A stretch of 8,537 nt of DNA from Rhodocyclaceae bacterium (GCA_018262875.1 JADFDL010000058.1:1-8537), one strand, 5' to 3'; shown: positions 1-7,639, numbered from the stretch's first letter. The notes: generated by a model not told the origin, from the sequence alone. Made by a program: numbers and translations.

Positions 1-4
1 AACG

Positions 5-502
5 ATGGGCGCCAAGGACTTTCTCAACAGCCTGCTGCTCAAGGAGCTCTTCAAGGGCCTGTCCGTGACCGGGCGCTATCTGTTCGCGCCGAAGATCACG
101 ATCCAGTACCCGGAGGAGATGACGCCGCAGAGCAACCGTTTCCGCGGCCTGCATGCCCTGCGCCGCTACCCGAACGGCGAAGAACGCTGCATCGCCTGCA
201 AGTTGTGCGAGGCAGTGTGTCCGGCCATGGCCATCACCATCGAGTCGGCCGAGCGCGAGGATGCGAACGGGCAAACTTCACGCCGCACCACGCGCTACGA
301 CATCGACCTGACCAAATGCATCTTCTGCGGCTTCTGCGAGGAGGCCTGCCCGGTTGACGCCATCGTCGAGACGCGCGTGCTGGAATACCACGGCGAGAAG
401 CGCGGCGACCTCTACTACACCAAGCAGATGCTGCTGGCAGTGGGCGACAAGCACGAGGCACAGATTGCCGCCGACCGCGAGCAGGACGCCAAATTCCGGT
501 GA
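5..502 (+). CDS. nuoI: NADH-quinone oxidoreductase subunit I (complex I 23 kDa-type ferredoxin subunit)
   Basis: NuoI is the peripheral-arm subunit at the membrane junction. Its two [4Fe-4S] clusters (N6a, N6b) pass electrons toward the quinone site. The 165-residue protein shows two classic C-x2-C-x2-C-x3-C-P motifs: cysteines 62, 65, 68, 72 ([12 protein letters not shown]) and 105, 108, 111, 115 ([12 protein letters not shown]). The N-terminal amphipathic stretch (about residues 5-27) and the block [17 protein letters not shown] are typical of the proteobacterial short form. The length matches the family, so the ATG at 5 is probably the true start, but only four bases precede it and its ribosome binding site lies outside the window. 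The TGA overlaps a possible GTG start of nuoJ. Identification is very secure. Confidence 0.98.
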   Translation: MGAKDFLNSLLLKELFKGLSVTGRYLFAPKITIQYPEEMTPQSNRFRGLHALRRYPNGEERCIACKLCEAVCPAMAITIESAEREDANGQTSRRTTRYDIDLTKCIFCGFCEEACPVDAIVETRVLEYHGEKRGDLYYTKQMLLAVGDKHEAQIAADREQDAKFR

Positions 503-507
503 CGCCC

Positions 508-1110
508 ATGGACTTCAAGACCGCGCTCTTCTACATACTGTCGGCGATCCTGGTGATCGCGGCGCTGCGCGTCGTCACCGCGCGCAACCCGGTGCATGCC
601 GTGCTCTTCCTGGTGCTCGCCTTCTTCAACGCCAGTGGCCTCTGGCTGTTGCTGCAGGCGGAGTTCCTCGCCATCGCCCTGATCGTCGTCTATGTCGGCG
701 CGGTGATGGTGCTGTTCCTCTTCGTCGTCATGATGCTCGACATCAACCTGGAGCGCCTGCGCCAGGGCTTCTGGGGCAACCTCTGGCTGGGCGGCCCGAT
801 CGCCGTGCTGATGGTGATCGAGATGGTGGCAGTGCTCTCCGCGCGCAGCTTCGGGCTGGAGGCCATGCCGGCGCCCGCATCGATGGCGGCAGGCGTCTCC
901 AACACCAAGGCGCTGGGCGTGGCGATCTACACGGACTATGTCTATCCCTTCGAACTGGCCTCAGTCATCCTGCTGGTGGCGCTGATCGCCGCCATCGTGC
1001 TCAACCTGCGCCAGCGCCGGGACAACAAGCAGTTGCATCCCTCCGAGCAGATCGCCGTCCGCCGCAAGGACCGCGTGCGCATCGTCTCCATGCCCTCGGA
1101 GAAGGAATGA
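508..1110 (+). CDS. nuoJ: NADH-quinone oxidoreductase subunit J
   Basis: NuoJ is a small integral membrane subunit of complex I (homologue of mitochondrial ND6) that lies between the quinone site and the pump modules. The 200-residue product has about five hydrophobic helices. It contains the family block around residues 52-77, with E52, Y62 and the [17 protein letters not shown] helix, where the functionally important pi-bulge lies in known structures. I chose the ATG at 508 because the protein then begins MDFKTALFY, as relatives do, and GGTGA (498-502) can serve as ribosome binding site. A GTG at 499, overlapping the nuoI stop, would add three residues. The C-terminus is basic and polar (about residues 166-200). 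The gene ends in a TGA that overlaps the alternative first ATGs of nuoK. Confidence 0.96.
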   Translation: MDFKTALFYILSAILVIAALRVVTARNPVHAVLFLVLAFFNASGLWLLLQAEFLAIALIVVYVGAVMVLFLFVVMMLDINLERLRQGFWGNLWLGGPIAVLMVIEMVAVLSARSFGLEAMPAPASMAAGVSNTKALGVAIYTDYVYPFELASVILLVALIAAIVLNLRQRRDNKQLHPSEQIAVRRKDRVRIVSMPSEKE

Positions 1111-1118
1111 TGGGAATC

Positions 1119-1424
1119 ATGCCCAGCCTGAACCATTTCCTGATTCTCGGCGCCATCCTCTTCTCGATCGGCGTGGTCGGCGTCTTCCTCAACCGGAAGA
1201 ACCTGATCGTCCTGCTGATGGCTATCGAGCTGATGCTGCTCGCCGTCAACATGAACTTCATCGCCTTCTCGCATTTCCTCGGCGACATGGGCGGACAGGT
1301 GTTCGTCTTCTTCATCCTGACGGTCGCCGCGGCAGAGGCCGCCATCGGCCTTGCCATTCTGGTCGTGCTGTTCCGCAACCTGCGCACGATCCACGTGGAC
1401 GACCTCGACAGCCTGCAGGGATAA
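1119..1424 (+). CDS. nuoK: NADH-quinone oxidoreductase subunit K
   Basis: NuoK (ND4L homologue) is a three-helix membrane subunit in the proton path between the quinone site and the antiporter-like subunits. From the ATG at 1119 it is 101 residues, the usual bacterial length. Both membrane glutamates essential in the family are present: E37 in [14 protein letters not shown] and E73 in [13 protein letters not shown]. Three in-frame ATGs compete: 1107, 1110 and 1119. The one at 1119 gives [15 protein letters not shown], which aligns from its first residue with remembered relatives, with GGGA (1112-1115) just upstream. The one at 1110 has AAGGA (1102-1106) close by and would add three residues. 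The first two overlap the nuoJ stop, suggesting translational coupling. Identity is certain; the exact start is not. Confidence 0.95.
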   Translation: MPSLNHFLILGAILFSIGVVGVFLNRKNLIVLLMAIELMLLAVNMNFIAFSHFLGDMGGQVFVFFILTVAAAEAAIGLAILVVLFRNLRTIHVDDLDSLQG

Positions 1425-1426
1425 CC

Positions 1427-3454
1427 ATGAGCGCAATGCATCCTCTCGCCCTGTACGTGCCCCTGGCGCCGCTCGCCGGGGCCATCGTCGCCGGTTTTTT
1501 CGGCAAGGCCATCGGCCGTGCCGGCGCCCACTGGGTGACGATACTGGGCGTGACCGCCGCGCTGGTCCTGTCCTGGTTCATTTTCCAGGATGTGGACGCC
1601 GGCAAGACCTACAACGCCGCGGTCTACACCTGGGCCACCAGCGGGGGAATCAGCTTCCAGGTCGGCTTCCTCATCGACAAGCTGACGGTGACCATGATGC
1701 TGGTGGTCAACTTCGTCTCGCTGATGGTGCACATCTACACCATCGGCTATATGGCGCACGACGAGGACAACTGGCCGGCCGGCAGCCTGGCCGGCACGAA
1801 CAGCTACCAGCGCTTCTTCGCCTACATCTCGCTGTTCACCTTCTCGATGCTGATGCTGGTGATGAGCAACAACTTTCTCCAGCTCTTCTTTGGCTGGGAG
1901 GCGGTCGGCCTGGTGTCCTACCTGCTGATCGGCTTCTGGGCCACCCGGCCGACGGCGATCTACGCCAACCTGAAAGCGTTCCTGGTGAACCGCGTCGGCG
2001 ATTTCGGTTTCCTGCTCGGCATTGGGCTCATTGCCGCCTACTGCGGCTCGCTGAACTACAGCGACGTCTTCGCCCAGTCGCAGCTCCTGGCCGGCACCCA
2101 TGTCGAGCTGTTGCCCGGCATGCCCTGGGCGCTGGTCAGCGTTGTCTGCATCTGCCTGTTCATCGGCGCCATGGGCAAGTCGGCGCAGTTCCCGTTGCAC
2201 GTCTGGTTGCCCGACTCGATGGAAGGCCCGACGCCGATCTCCGCGCTGATCCACGCCGCCACCATGGTGACGGCCGGCATCTTCATGGTTTCGCGCATGT
2301 CGCCCTTGTTTGAGCTTTCGCAGGCGGCGCTGTCGTTCGTCATTGTCATCGGCGCCATCACCGCCTTCTTCATGGCGCTGATCGCCATCGTGCAGACCGA
2401 CATCAAGCGCGTCGTCGCCTACTCGACGCTTTCGCAGCTCGGCTACATGACCGCCGCGCTGGGCGCCTCGGCCTACTCGGCGGCGATGTTCCACCTCGCC
2501 ACCCACGCCTTCTTCAAGGCGGTGTTGTTCCTCGGCGCCGGCTCGGTCATCATCGCCCTGCATCACGAGCAGGACATGCGCAAGATGGGCGGCTTGCGCA
2601 AGTACATGCCGATCACCTACCTGACGGTGCTGATCGGCGCGCTGGCCAACGCCGGCCTGCCACCGTTTGCCGGTTTCTTCTCCAAGGACTCGATCATCGA
2701 GGCCGTGCATCTGTCGACCACGCCGGGCGCCGGCTTCGCCTACCTGCTGATTCTCGCCGGTGTTTTCGTCGGCGGCTTCTATTCTTTCCGCCTGGTGTTC
2801 TTCGCTTTTCACGGCAAGGAACGTTTTCGCGGCGCCGCGCAGCATGGCCATGATGACCACGGCCACCACGGCCCGGTCGAGCCGAAGGAGTCCCCCTGGG
2901 TGGTCACCGTGCCGCTGATCCTGTTGGCGATCCCCTCGGTCATCGCCGGCTGGGCGATGGTCGGGCCGGCGCTGTTCGGCAACTACTTTGGCGGCGCGAT
3001 CTTCATCGCGCCCGAGCATCCGGCCATCGCCAAAATGGCGGCCGAGTTCCACGGATCGATGGGCATGGTGCTGCATGGCCTGATGACGCCGCCGTTCTGG
3101 CTGGCGCTGGCCGGCGCGGCGACGGCCTGGTACCTCTACATCGTGCGGCCCGACCTGCCGGCGAAGATCAAGGCGAAATCGGGCATGCTGGCCCGTATCC
3201 TGGAGGAGAAGTACGGCTTCGACCGCTTCAACGACTGGTTCTTTGCCGGCGGCGCGCGCCTGCTCGGTCGCGGCCTGTGGAAGGGCGGCGACCAGACGCT
3301 GATCGACGGCCTGGTGGTGAATGGCTCGGCCAAGATGGTCGGCTGGATCGCCTCGATCGTCCGCCTGTTCCAGTCGGGCTACATTTACCAGTATGCGTTC
3401 TCCATGATCATCGGCGTGTTCGTGCTGATGACTTTGTGGATGAATCGCGCCTAG
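1427..3454 (+). CDS. nuoL: NADH-quinone oxidoreductase subunit L (distal antiporter-like proton pump)
   Basis: NuoL (ND5 homologue) is the distal proton-pumping subunit, with a long lateral helix at its C-terminus. The 675-residue protein has the ND5 N-terminal region (about 65-130) and the proton-antiporter core (about 140-440). Key residues are visible: E158 in FFGWEAVGLVSYLL, K251 in AMGKSAQFPLHVWLPDSMEG, H276 in ALIHAATMVTAG, and K420 in FFSKDSI. A histidine-rich hydrophilic loop, HGHDDHGHHG, lies at 473-482 between helices. The C-terminal part (about 555-675) has a soluble segment and a final helix, as expected for the lateral helix and its anchor. The ATG at 1427 follows the nuoK stop by two bases and is preceded by AGGGA (1417-1421). 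An alternative ATG at 1436 would remove only three residues. Confidence 0.98.
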   Translation: MSAMHPLALYVPLAPLAGAIVAGFFGKAIGRAGAHWVTILGVTAALVLSWFIFQDVDAGKTYNAAVYTWATSGGISFQVGFLIDKLTVTMMLVVNFVSLMVHIYTIGYMAHDEDNWPAGSLAGTNSYQRFFAYISLFTFSMLMLVMSNNFLQLFFGWEAVGLVSYLLIGFWATRPTAIYANLKAFLVNRVGDFGFLLGIGLIAAYCGSLNYSDVFAQSQLLAGTHVELLPGMPWALVSVVCICLFIGAMGKSAQFPLHVWLPDSMEGPTPISALIHAATMVTAGIFMVSRMSPLFELSQAALSFVIVIGAITAFFMALIAIVQTDIKRVVAYSTLSQLGYMTAALGASAYSAAMFHLATHAFFKAVLFLGAGSVIIALHHEQDMRKMGGLRKYMPITYLTVLIGALANAGLPPFAGFFSKDSIIEAVHLSTTPGAGFAYLLILAGVFVGGFYSFRLVFFAFHGKERFRGAAQHGHDDHGHHGPVEPKESPWVVTVPLILLAIPSVIAGWAMVGPALFGNYFGGAIFIAPEHPAIAKMAAEFHGSMGMVLHGLMTPPFWLALAGAATAWYLYIVRPDLPAKIKAKSGMLARILEEKYGFDRFNDWFFAGGARLLGRGLWKGGDQTLIDGLVVNGSAKMVGWIASIVRLFQSGYIYQYAFSMIIGVFVLMTLWMNRA

Positions 3455-3465
3455 GACAACAAGAA

Positions 3466-4947
3466 ATGACCGGTCTTCCCTTGCTGAGTATTGCGATCTG
3501 GCTGCCCATCGTCGGGGGCCTGCTGGTGCTCGCCACAGGCGCAGACCGCAACGCGGGCCTGGCGCGCCCGCTCGCCTTGGTGGTTGCCGTGGCCGGCTTT
3601 CTCGTCACGCTCCCGCTCTATACCGGTTTCGACCACGCGACCAGCGCCATGCAGTTCGTCGAGCGCGCGCCGTGGATTCCGCGTTTCAACATCAACTACC
3701 TGCTCGGCGTGGACGGCATTTCGGTGCTGTTCATTCTGCTCAACAGCTTCATCACGCCGCTGGTGGTGCTGGCCGGCTGGAAGGTCATCGGCGAGAAGGT
3801 GGCCCAGTACATGGCTTCCTTCCTCATCATGTCCGGCCTCATGAACGGCATCTTCTCGTCGCTCGACGCCGTGCTGTTCTACGTCTTCTTCGAGGCCTCA
3901 CTGATTCCGATGTACCTCATCATCGGCATCTGGGGCGGACCGAACCGGGTCTACGCGGCCTTCAAGTTTTTTCTCTATACGCTGCTCGGCTCGCTGCTGA
4001 TGCTGATCGCGCTGATCTACCTCTTCTTCCAGTCCGGCTTCAGCTTCAACCTGCTCGACTGGCACGCACTGAAGATTTCGCTGACGACGCAGATCTACCT
4101 GTTCCTCGCCTTCCTCGTGGCCTTCGCCGTCAAGGTACCGATGTGGCCGGTGCATACCTGGCTGCCGGACGCTCACGTCGAGGCGCCGACCGGCGGCTCG
4201 GTGGTGCTGGCCGCCATCATGCTGAAGCTGGGCGCCTACGGCTTCCTGCGCTTCTCGCTGCCCATCGCGCCGGACGCCTCGCGCGAACTGGCCTGGCTGA
4301 TGATCGCCCTGTCGCTCACGGCCGTGGTGTACATCGGCTTCGTCGCCCTGGTGCAGGCCGACATGAAGAAGCTGATTGCCTACTCGTCGATTTCGCACAT
4401 GGGCTTCGTCACCCTCGGCTTCTTCATCTTCAATTCGCTCGGCATGGAAGGCGCGCTGGTGCAGATGATCTCGCACGGCTTCATTTCGGGCGCCATGTTC
4501 CTTTGCGTCGGCGTGCTCTACGACCGCATGCACAGCAGGCAGATCGCCGACTACGGCGGGGTGGTGAACACCATGCCGAAGTTTGCCGCGCTGTTCCTGT
4601 TTTTCGCCATGGCCAACTCGGGCCTGCCCGCCACCAGCGGCTTTGTCGGCGAATTCATGGTCATCCTCGGCGCCGTGAAATTCAACTTCTGGGTCGGCTT
4701 CGCCGCCGCCATCACGCTGATCCTCGGCGCCGCCTACACCCTGTGGATGATCAAGCGCGTGGTGTTCGGCGCGGTGGCCAACCACCACGTCGCCGAGCTT
4801 ACCGACATCGATGCCCGCGAATTTGCCGTCCTCGGCCTGCTCGCGCTGTGCGTGCTGGGCATGGGGCTTTATCCCCTGCCGTTCACGGAAGTGATGCACG
4901 CCTCGGTGGACAACCTGCTGAAGCACGTTGCCGTGCCCAAGCTCTGA
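3466..4947 (+). CDS. nuoM: NADH-quinone oxidoreductase subunit M (antiporter-like proton pump)
   Basis: NuoM (ND4 homologue) is the middle antiporter-like pump of complex I. The 493-residue protein is of normal length and almost entirely membrane helices. The expected charged residues in the channel are present: E143 in [17 protein letters not shown]223 in [21 protein letters not shown]254 in [14 protein letters not shown], and E396 in [11 protein letters not shown], which takes the place of the lysine found in NuoL and NuoN. The ATG at 3466 gives [14 protein letters not shown]. It lies 11 bases past nuoL, with AGGA (3453-3456, overlapping the nuoL stop codon) as the likely ribosome binding site. 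The reading frame is open well upstream into nuoL, but that extension is a shadow of nuoL and has no family resemblance. Confidence 0.98.
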   Translation: MTGLPLLSIAIWLPIVGGLLVLATGADRNAGLARPLALVVAVAGFLVTLPLYTGFDHATSAMQFVERAPWIPRFNINYLLGVDGISVLFILLNSFITPLVVLAGWKVIGEKVAQYMASFLIMSGLMNGIFSSLDAVLFYVFFEASLIPMYLIIGIWGGPNRVYAAFKFFLYTLLGSLLMLIALIYLFFQSGFSFNLLDWHALKISLTTQIYLFLAFLVAFAVKVPMWPVHTWLPDAHVEAPTGGSVVLAAIMLKLGAYGFLRFSLPIAPDASRELAWLMIALSLTAVVYIGFVALVQADMKKLIAYSSISHMGFVTLGFFIFNSLGMEGALVQMISHGFISGAMFLCVGVLYDRMHSRQIADYGGVVNTMPKFAALFLFFAMANSGLPATSGFVGEFMVILGAVKFNFWVGFAAAITLILGAAYTLWMIKRVVFGAVANHHVAELTDIDAREFAVLGLLALCVLGMGLYPLPFTEVMHASVDNLLKHVAVPKL

Positions 4948-4957
4948 GCCCGCGACC

Positions 4958-6439
4958 ATGATCAACTTCGTGATGCCCGATCTCTATCCCGCCTCGGCGG
5001 AGATATTCATTCTGGTGATGGCCTGCGTGCTGCTGCTGGTCGACCTCTTCGCCGGCAGCGGCCGCCGCTGGCTGGTCTACCTGCTGACTCAGCTCACCCT
5101 CGCCGGTTGCTTTGGCATTACCTTGGCTACCCTCGACGGACAGAGCGTGACGACCTTCAGCAACATGTTCGTCGACGACCTCTTTGCCGACTTCCTCAAG
5201 CTGGTGCTTTATCCGACGGTGGCTGTCATGCTGGTCTACAGTCGCCAGTATCTCGCTGCCCGCAATCTGGACAAGGGCGAGTTCTTCGTCCTGGTGCTGT
5301 TCGCCACGCTGGGCATGATGGTGATGATCTCGGCCAGCCACTTCCTTACCATTTACCTCGGCCTCGAGATGCTGGCGCTGTCGCTCTACGCCCTGGTGGC
5401 GATCGACCGCGATTCCGCCCGCGCCACCGAGGCAGCGATGAAATACTTCGTCCTCGGCGCGATGGCTTCCGGCCTGCTGCTCTACGGCATCTCGATGGTG
5501 TACGGCGCCGTCGGCAGCCTGGAGATCGCCGAAGTCGGGCAGCGCATCGCGCTGGGTGGCGGCAACAAGACGGTGCTGGTGTTCGGCCTGGTCTTCGTCG
5601 TCGCCGGCCTCGCCTTCAAGCTGGGCGTGGTGCCCTTCCACATGTGGATTCCCGACGTCTACCACGGTGCGCCGACGGCGGTGACGCTGTTCATAGGCTC
5701 GGCGCCCAAGCTTGCCGCCTTCGCCATCGCCATGCGCGTGCTGGTCACCGGCCTGGCCGAGCTGGCCGAGCACTGGCAGGTGATGCTGATGATCCTCTCC
5801 GCGCTGTCGATCGCCCTGGGCAACCTGGCGGCCATCGCACAAACCAATTTGAAGCGCATGCTGGCCTACTCGGCGATCTCGCACATGGGCTTCATGCTGC
5901 TCGGCCTGCTGGCCGGCATCGTCGGCGGCGATCCGCGCTTCGCCCTGAACGCTTACAGCTCGGCGATGTTCTACGTCATCGCTTACGTGCTGATGAGCCT
6001 GGGTTCCTTCGGCATGATTCTGCTGCTCTCGCGCGCCGGCTTCGAGGCCGAAAACATCGAGGACTTCAAGGGTCTGAACAAGCGCAGCCCGTGGTTTGCC
6101 GCCATCATGATGATCCTCATGTTCTCAATGGCCGGCGTGCCGTTTTTCGTCGGCTTCTTCGCCAAGTTCGCCGTGCTGCAGGCGGTGGTCGCCGCCAAGC
6201 AGATTTGGCTGGCGGTATTCGCCGTCATGTTCTCCCTGGTCGGCGCCTTCTACTACCTGCGCGTGGTGAAGGTGATGTACTTCGATGCGCCGACCGACTC
6301 CGCGTCGATCGAGGCGCCGCGCGACATGCGCCTCCTGCTCTCGGTCAACGGCCTGGCGGTGGCCGTGCTCGGCCTGCTGCCCGAGGGCGTGCTCGAATAC
6401 TCGATTTACGCCTCTTACGCCTTTCTCGTCGGACAGTGA
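4958..6439 (+). CDS. nuoN: NADH-quinone oxidoreductase subunit N (antiporter-like proton pump)
   Basis: NuoN (ND2 homologue) is the proximal antiporter-like pump and the last gene of the operon. The 493-residue protein keeps E137 in [15 protein letters not shown]221 in [22 protein letters not shown]251 in [10 protein letters not shown], and K403 in [13 protein letters not shown], the residues expected for proton transfer. I chose the ATG at 4958 because it gives [17 protein letters not shown], matching the family N-terminus. An in-frame ATG further upstream at 4928 lies inside nuoM. The gap from nuoM is 10 bases and I see no strong Shine-Dalgarno there, so translation may depend on coupling to nuoM. 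A GC hairpin follows the stop. Confidence 0.98.
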   Translation: MINFVMPDLYPASAEIFILVMACVLLLVDLFAGSGRRWLVYLLTQLTLAGCFGITLATLDGQSVTTFSNMFVDDLFADFLKLVLYPTVAVMLVYSRQYLAARNLDKGEFFVLVLFATLGMMVMISASHFLTIYLGLEMLALSLYALVAIDRDSARATEAAMKYFVLGAMASGLLLYGISMVYGAVGSLEIAEVGQRIALGGGNKTVLVFGLVFVVAGLAFKLGVVPFHMWIPDVYHGAPTAVTLFIGSAPKLAAFAIAMRVLVTGLAELAEHWQVMLMILSALSIALGNLAAIAQTNLKRMLAYSAISHMGFMLLGLLAGIVGGDPRFALNAYSSAMFYVIAYVLMSLGSFGMILLLSRAGFEAENIEDFKGLNKRSPWFAAIMMILMFSMAGVPFFVGFFAKFAVLQAVVAAKQIWLAVFAVMFSLVGAFYYLRVVKVMYFDAPTDSASIEAPRDMRLLLSVNGLAVAVLGLLPEGVLEYSIYASYAFLVGQ

Positions 6440-6446
6440 GCAATAG

Positions 6447-6470
6447 CCGGGGCAGCCCCCGGTCTTTCGC
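6447..6470 (+). terminator. Probable rho-independent terminator of the nuo operon
   Basis: CCGGGG (6447-6452) pairs perfectly with CCCCGG (6457-6462) around a four-base loop CAGC, starting eight bases after the nuoN stop. The run that follows, TCTTTCGC and then ATTCTTCT, is T-rich but broken, so termination may be incomplete. The hairpin lies in the 40-base gap between convergent genes and could also serve the minus-strand gene, though the minus-strand side has no clear T tract. Confidence 0.55.
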
Positions 6471-6479
6471 TGATTCTTC

Positions 6480-6935
6480 TCAGGCGACCTTCGCGTAGGC
6501 CGCCTTGGCTTCCCGCGCGGCCTTTGCTTCCTCCTTGTTGTAAGCCTTGCCCGACCACAGCATGCGGTAGGCGATCTCCTCGTTGCCGTTCTCGCACAGT
6601 TCCAGCACCTGCCTGAACAGCGGCTGGAAGGTTTCGCTGCGGTGCGAGGCTTCGTGCTCGGCGAAGGTGCGCCAGAAGGTGACGATCAGCGCCTCGCGTT
6701 CCTTCAGCGGGCTTGCCACCGCTTGGCCGAGGCTGCTTCCCTCGTTGGAAATCATGCCGGAATTGAGGGCGACGAAGCCGCCGATGAAGCCGGTGTCGGA
6801 GTGGTAGGTCTTCACGTTTTCGCAGAGCAGGGCGACCCGTTCCTCCAGGTCGTCGACGCTATACTCGGGCTTCAGCAGCACGCGGTTGACCGTCACCACG
6901 CCTTCGTCGTTGAAACCGGGAATGAATCCGGACAT
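6480..6935 (-). CDS. Uncharacterised ABM-like (dimeric alpha-beta barrel) protein
   Basis: This is a soluble 151-residue protein with no signal peptide or membrane helix. I do not recognise a named family member. The pattern suggests the ferredoxin-like fold of the antibiotic biosynthesis monooxygenase (ABM) group: a first strand VVTVNRVLLKP (13-23), a helix with an ERVALLCENVK stretch (32-42), a central strand TGFIGGFVALNSG (48-60), then EALIVTFWRTFAEHEASHRS (81-100) and a helix QPLFRQVLELCENG. N17 and W88 sit where ABM proteins often have such residues. An ungapped mental alignment to the heme-degrading IsdG puts S97 and F107 where IsdG has its Trp and its heme-ligand His, so heme degradation is not supported. 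The C-terminus is a charged Ala/Lys/Glu helix. The ATG at 6935 has an excellent ribosome binding site, GGAGG (minus strand, 6941-6945), five bases away. Longer in-frame starts at 6947 and 7025 would run across the ribosome binding site or the divergent promoter and are unlikely. It converges with nuoN and is divergent from the Nudix gene. Confidence 0.8.
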   Translation of the reverse strand: MSGFIPGFNDEGVVTVNRVLLKPEYSVDDLEERVALLCENVKTYHSDTGFIGGFVALNSGMISNEGSSLGQAVASPLKEREALIVTFWRTFAEHEASHRSETFQPLFRQVLELCENGNEEIAYRMLWSGKAYNKEEAKAAREAKAAYAKVA

Positions 6936-6946
6936 TTTTGCCTCCA

Positions 6947-6973
6947 TTGAGTTAATCAGGGATCGCTTATAAT
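6947..6973 (+). promoter_or_regulatory. Putative promoter of the Nudix gene
   Basis: A perfect TATAAT -10 box lies at 6968-6973, preceded by TTGAGT (6947-6952; four of six -35 consensus bases) with a short 15-base spacer. Transcription would start near 6980, about 45 bases before the Nudix ATG and inside the adjacent palindrome. On the minus strand the same AT-rich patch reads TATTAT (6969-6974), which could be the -10 box of the divergent gene, but I find no good -35 for it. Confidence 0.5.
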
Positions 6974-6993
6974 AGACTAAATTAGTCGGGATT
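6969..6993. promoter_or_regulatory. IscR type 1-like operator in the divergent spacer
   Basis: GACTAA (6975-6980) and TTAGTC (6982-6987) form a 13-base palindrome around A6981. It fits the core of the known IscR type 1 motif, GACTRWWWYAGTC, at every position. The flanks also agree partly: ATA at 6969-6971 on the left and GGG at 6988-6990 on the right. By my count 21 of 25 motif positions match. IscR is the Rrf2-family regulator that binds this motif when it carries a [2Fe-2S] cluster. The site overlaps the -10 box and expected start point of the rightward promoter, and lies between the possible promoter elements of the leftward gene, so repression of either or both is plausible. That IscR binds here is inference. 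Confidence 0.5.
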
Positions 6994-7013
6994 AAGTTCC
7001 AGCCATGACGACT

Positions 7014-7017
7014 AGGA
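7014..7017 (+). promoter_or_regulatory. Ribosome binding site of the Nudix gene
   Basis: AGGA lies seven bases before the ATG at 7025. It supports that start over the out-of-frame ATG at 7005, which opens only a seven-codon frame ending across the Nudix start codon. Confidence 0.6.
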
Positions 7018-7024
7018 TAAAACA

Positions 7025-7597
7025 ATGAAAGACAGTCACTTGCGTGAATCCGGCGTAGCCAGCGAAGAGGTTTTTTCGGGCAAGCTGTTGTGCGTCAGGC
7101 GCGACACGGTGCGTTTGCCGGACGGCAAGGAGGCCAGCCGCGAGTTCGTCACGCATCCCGGCGCAGTCGTCATGATCGCCGAGCTGCCGGGCGGCAAGCT
7201 GCTCTTCGAGCGCCAGTTTCGCTACCCCCTCGACCGCGTCTTCCTCGAACTGCCGGCCGGCAAGATCCATCCCGGCGAGGACACGTTGCTCACCGCCCGG
7301 CGCGAACTGCAGGAAGAGACCGGCTACGTCGCGCAGGACTGGCACCACCTTGGCGTGATCCATCCCTGCATCGGCTACTCAGACGAGCGCATCGAGATAT
7401 TTTTTGCGCGCGGGCTGACCCATGTCGGGCATGCGCTCGACGACGGCGAATTCCTCGAGGTGCACGAACTGGGCCTGGCCGAGGCGATCGAAGCAGTACG
7501 CGACGGCCGTCTCACTGACGGCAAGAGCGTCGCCGGCCTGCTCTGGGCCGAACGGGTACTCGACGGCCGCTGGGCGCTGCCGCCAATACGTAAATAA
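7025..7597 (+). CDS. Nudix hydrolase, ADP-ribose pyrophosphatase-like
   Basis: Nudix enzymes cleave nucleoside diphosphates linked to another group, here probably a nucleotide sugar such as ADP-ribose, using Mg2+ bound by the Nudix box. The 190-residue cytoplasmic protein has a complete box at 79-101: G79, E85, then RELQEETGY (93-101), with E94, E97 and E98 as metal ligands. Before it come THPGAVVMI (43-51) and ERQFRYPL (62-69), and the box opens with LPAGK, all typical of the ADP-ribose pyrophosphatase (NudF-like) group. After it comes HPCIGYSDERIEIFFARGL (113-131). A proline occurs 13 residues past the box, but the later proline that I recall as marking ADP-ribose pyrophosphatases (about 15 past) is Ile116, so substrate is uncertain. 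In many betaproteobacteria a Nudix gene of this kind lies just beyond nuoN. Here it has its own promoter region. Confidence 0.92.
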   Translation: MKDSHLRESGVASEEVFSGKLLCVRRDTVRLPDGKEASREFVTHPGAVVMIAELPGGKLLFERQFRYPLDRVFLELPAGKIHPGEDTLLTARRELQEETGYVAQDWHHLGVIHPCIGYSDERIEIFFARGLTHVGHALDDGEFLEVHELGLAEAIEAVRDGRLTDGKSVAGLLWAERVLDGRWALPPIRK

Positions 7598-7599
7598 TC

Positions 7600-7617
7600 A
7601 GTATTTCAGCAAATACT
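7600..7617. repeat. AT-rich inverted repeat after the Nudix gene
   Basis: AGTATTT (7600-7606) and AAATACT (7611-7617) are perfect seven-base arms around the loop CAGC, beginning two bases after the Nudix stop. There is no T tract, and the AT-rich stem would be a weak terminator, so an operator for the downstream kinase is at least as likely. The protein that would bind is unknown. Confidence 0.5.
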
Positions 7618-7639
7618 AATGGCGTGTAAAATTGCCATT
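7618..7639 (+). promoter_or_regulatory. Possible kinase promoter within a second inverted repeat
   Basis: AATGGC (7618-7623) and GCCATT (7634-7639) are inverted arms ten bases apart. Between them lies TAAAAT (7627-7632), one base from a consensus -10 box. No convincing -35 is visible at the proper distance (the hexamer there is TTTCAG), so a promoter here would need an activator or be weak. The start point would be about 45 bases before the kinase ATG. Confidence 0.35.

Noticed and set aside
499..507. GTG start for nuoJ overlapping the nuoI stop
   Set aside because: The family N-terminus corresponds to the ATG at 508, which also has GGTGA upstream.
1001..3076. A 691-codon open frame on the minus strand opposite nuoK and nuoL
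   Set aside because: It is composed of His, Asp, Glu, Gln, Arg and Gly as expected from the reverse of membrane-protein codons in GC-rich DNA. It has no domain-like pattern and sits opposite certain genes.
3898..4965. A 355-codon minus-strand open frame opposite nuoM (and a similar one at 4883-5884 opposite nuoN)
   Set aside because: Same low-complexity polar composition; shadows of the complex I genes.
6583..6950. Plus-strand open frames opposite the ABM-like gene, considered as a possible DUF2818 gene after nuoN
   Set aside because: They are not hydrophobic, lack a good start site and overlap a well-supported minus-strand gene.
6936..7025. N-terminal extension of the minus-strand ABM-like gene to an ATG at 7025
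   Set aside because: The 30 extra codons cross the promoter, palindrome and GGAGG ribosome binding site; the ATG at 6935 is better placed.
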